Source: Anthonomus grandis grandis | Taxonomy: Eukaryota > Arthropoda > Insecta > Coleoptera > Curculionidae | Direction of reading: 5' to 3' | Assembly (NCBI RefSeq): GCF_022605725.1 | Contig: NC_065550.1 | Span: forward strand, 11,408,001-11,472,000 | DNA: 64,000 nt | Shown: one piece after another, positions 62,701 to 64,000 of the stretch | Position numbering within the stretch: position 1 is the first letter of the stretch | Layout of the letters: each line of letters opens with the position of its first letter | Program-made: the position numbers and the translations under genes | Notes under the pieces: model-generated | Told to the model about the DNA's origin: nothing | Seen by the model: only the letters and a program-made list of their open reading frames with translations | Databases searched by the model: none

Positions 62701-64000
62701 GCACTCTATTACTGTTATTTATTATTCGAATATAATTTACATTTACTATTTGGCATATACAAGATAGCCAAATGATGTTTTTTACGGTTTGAACACAACC
62801 AGAATTAAGAAAATATAATAATTAGTAGCGTTAAAATTTGTTCCGATTTAATTTTAATTTAATTTTTAGATATAATTTGATTAAAAATAAATGATTTTTA
62901 AAAATATTTTAATGTATTGTGCTTAAAAAAATAGTCATATCTCACTCAATTACGGTTATCTATTATTCAAATTTATTTTAAAATTAATATTTAGGTTAAC
63001 AGGATGACCCAATTGATCCTTTTTAAGTTTTGGACATAACCGGGGTTAAGAAAATAGAACAATTAATCATTATAGCATTGTCCGATTTGATTCCAATTTA
63101 ATCTTTGAAGTTCATTTGATGTACTGTAAATTATTTTTAAAATTTTTCTTATGAATTGTTTTTTAAAAAAATTATTATATCTCACTCTATTACTGTTATC
63201 TATTATTCGAATATAATTTAAATTTACTATTTCGCATATACAAGATAGCCAAATGATGTTTTTTGCGGTTTGAACACAACCAGAGTTAAGAAAATGTAAC
63301 AACTAATAGGGTTGACTATTGTTCCGATTTAATTTTAATTCAATTTTTAGATATAATTTGATTAAACCTAAACGATTTTTAAAAATTGTTTTATGTATTA
63401 TGTTTTAAAAAAATAGTCATATCTCACTCAATTACGGTTATCTATTATTCAAATTTATTTTAAAATTAATATTTAGGTTATACAAGATGACCCAAATGAT
63501 CCTTTTTAAATTTTGGACATAACCAGGGTTAAGAAAGTAGAATAGTTAATCATTATAGCATTGTCCGATTTGATTCCAATTTAATTTTTGAAGTTCATTT
63601 AATGTACTGTAAATTATTTTTAAAATTTTTCTTATGAATTGTATAAAAAAAAAATAATCATATCTCACTCTATTACTGTTATCTATTATTCGAATATAAT
63701 TTAAATTTACTATTTCGCATAGACAAGATAGCCAAATGATGTTTTTTACGGATTGTACACAACCAGAATTAAGAAAATATAATAACTAATAGCGTTAAAG
63801 ATTGTTCCGATTTAATTTTAATTTAATTTTTAGATATAATTTGATTAACTGTAAATGATTTTTAAAAATATTTTGATGTATTGTGCTTAAAAAACATAGT
63901 CATATCTCAGCCAATTACGGTTATCTATAATTCAAATTTATTTTAAAATTAATATTTAGGTTATACAAGATGACCCAATTGATCCTTTTTAAGTTTTGGA
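59750..64000 (+). repeat. Composite right-end segment
   Basis: 59.75-61.9 kb follows 43.28-45.4 kb closely, including the CAGATCTCACTC variant, the foldback scar (60725) and the shortened A near 61195. 61.95-63.85 kb follows 29.83-31.73 kb with an offset of about 32120. The switch lies near 61.93 kb, where GTGCTTAAAATAAATAG of the first parent is replaced by GTGCTTAAAAAAAATAG. The array continues past the window edge. No gene is visible. Confidence 0.83.
60725..60751 (+). repeat. Foldback insertion in half A, copy 5
   Basis: Same scar as at 21836, within the composite right-end segment. Confidence 0.9.

Larger units (their letters stand above)
1..64000 (+). repeat. AT-rich dimeric satellite DNA array spanning the window
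   Basis: The entire window is built from tandem copies of a unit of about 482 bp, roughly 133 copies, all in one orientation except four short inverted pieces (near 5.9, 8.9, 11.3 and 35.9 kb). The unit is itself two homologous halves of about 241 bp that alternate A-B-A-B. Landmarks that recur every dimer are TTGGACATAACCAG and TGTACTGTAAATTA in A, and ATTTCGCATA, GCGTTAA and ACCCTAAATG or its variants in B. Frames are interrupted in nearly all copies and no splice, promoter or coding pattern recurs, so I read it as non-coding satellite. Large arrays of this type usually belong to centromeric or pericentromeric heterochromatin; that location is inference. Confidence 0.97.

Noticed and set aside
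1..64000. A CRISPR array or bacterial repeat system.
   Set aside because: There are no short direct repeats with unique spacers; the repeat is long, contiguous and composed of two related halves.
1..64000. Retrotransposon remains (LTRs, polymerase motifs) within the satellite.
   Set aside because: Apart from 35644-35822 every stretch inspected aligns to A or B; no long open frame, primer-binding site or polypurine tract was seen.

Overview
The whole 64 kb window is one long array of AT-rich satellite DNA from a eukaryotic genome. I find no convincing intact gene, tRNA, rRNA, CRISPR array or bacterial-type operon. The architecture (kilobases of tandem units, nested higher-order repeats, about 21% G+C when counted by hand on one consensus unit) is typical of centromeric or pericentromeric heterochromatin. 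The species cannot be read from the sequence. CpG is not depleted overall, which fits a lightly methylated invertebrate such as an insect better than a vertebrate, but this is weak inference.

The basic repeat is a dimer of about 482 bp made of two diverged halves of about 241 bp, called A and B here. Both align end to end and share fixed blocks (TATACAAGAT near position 35, AACCAG..TTAAGAAAAT near 80, TGT(T)CCGATTT near 120, CAATTTAATTTTT or its B equivalent, and the closing TATCTCACTC.ATTAC.GTTATCTA). About 133 dimers fit in the window, nearly all in the same orientation. A representative clean dimer is A = 19688-19927 and B = 19928-20169.

Layout: (1) 1-15.3 kb is a left domain with many short-B variants, local one-dimer duplications, and a higher-order block (5.4-13.1 kb) present three times. 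Each copy carries the same in-place inversion, a 46-bp perfect palindrome and a TA microsatellite. (2) 15.3-18.8 kb is transitional. (3) 18.8-31.5 kb is a higher-order repeat of 11-12 dimers (steps of 5.83 and 5.32 kb). (4) 30.2-35.6 kb is a 5-dimer repeat (2437 bp) with a 2-dimer subrepeat (964 bp). (5) 35.64-36.0 kb is the only interruption by foreign sequence: about 180 bp with higher G+C, an 18-bp-arm hairpin and an open frame rich in Ser/Asp, joined to an inverted piece of half A. (6) 36.0-41.2 kb is a mosaic with several small rearrangements. (7) 41.2-54.8 kb is a nearly perfect tandem duplication of 6.78 kb (14 dimers). (8) 54.7-58.9 kb is a 5-dimer (2402 bp) duplication that carries left-domain-type short-B units. 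(9) 59-64 kb is a mosaic rebuilt from pieces of the blocks at 43-45 kb and 30-31 kb.

Read together, the window records unequal exchange (spacings close to whole numbers of dimers), out-of-register exchange between the homologous A and B halves, and replication-template-switch scars (small foldback insertions, palindromes, in-place inversion). Near-identity between neighbouring large blocks shows that amplification is recent, unless some copies are assembly artefacts.
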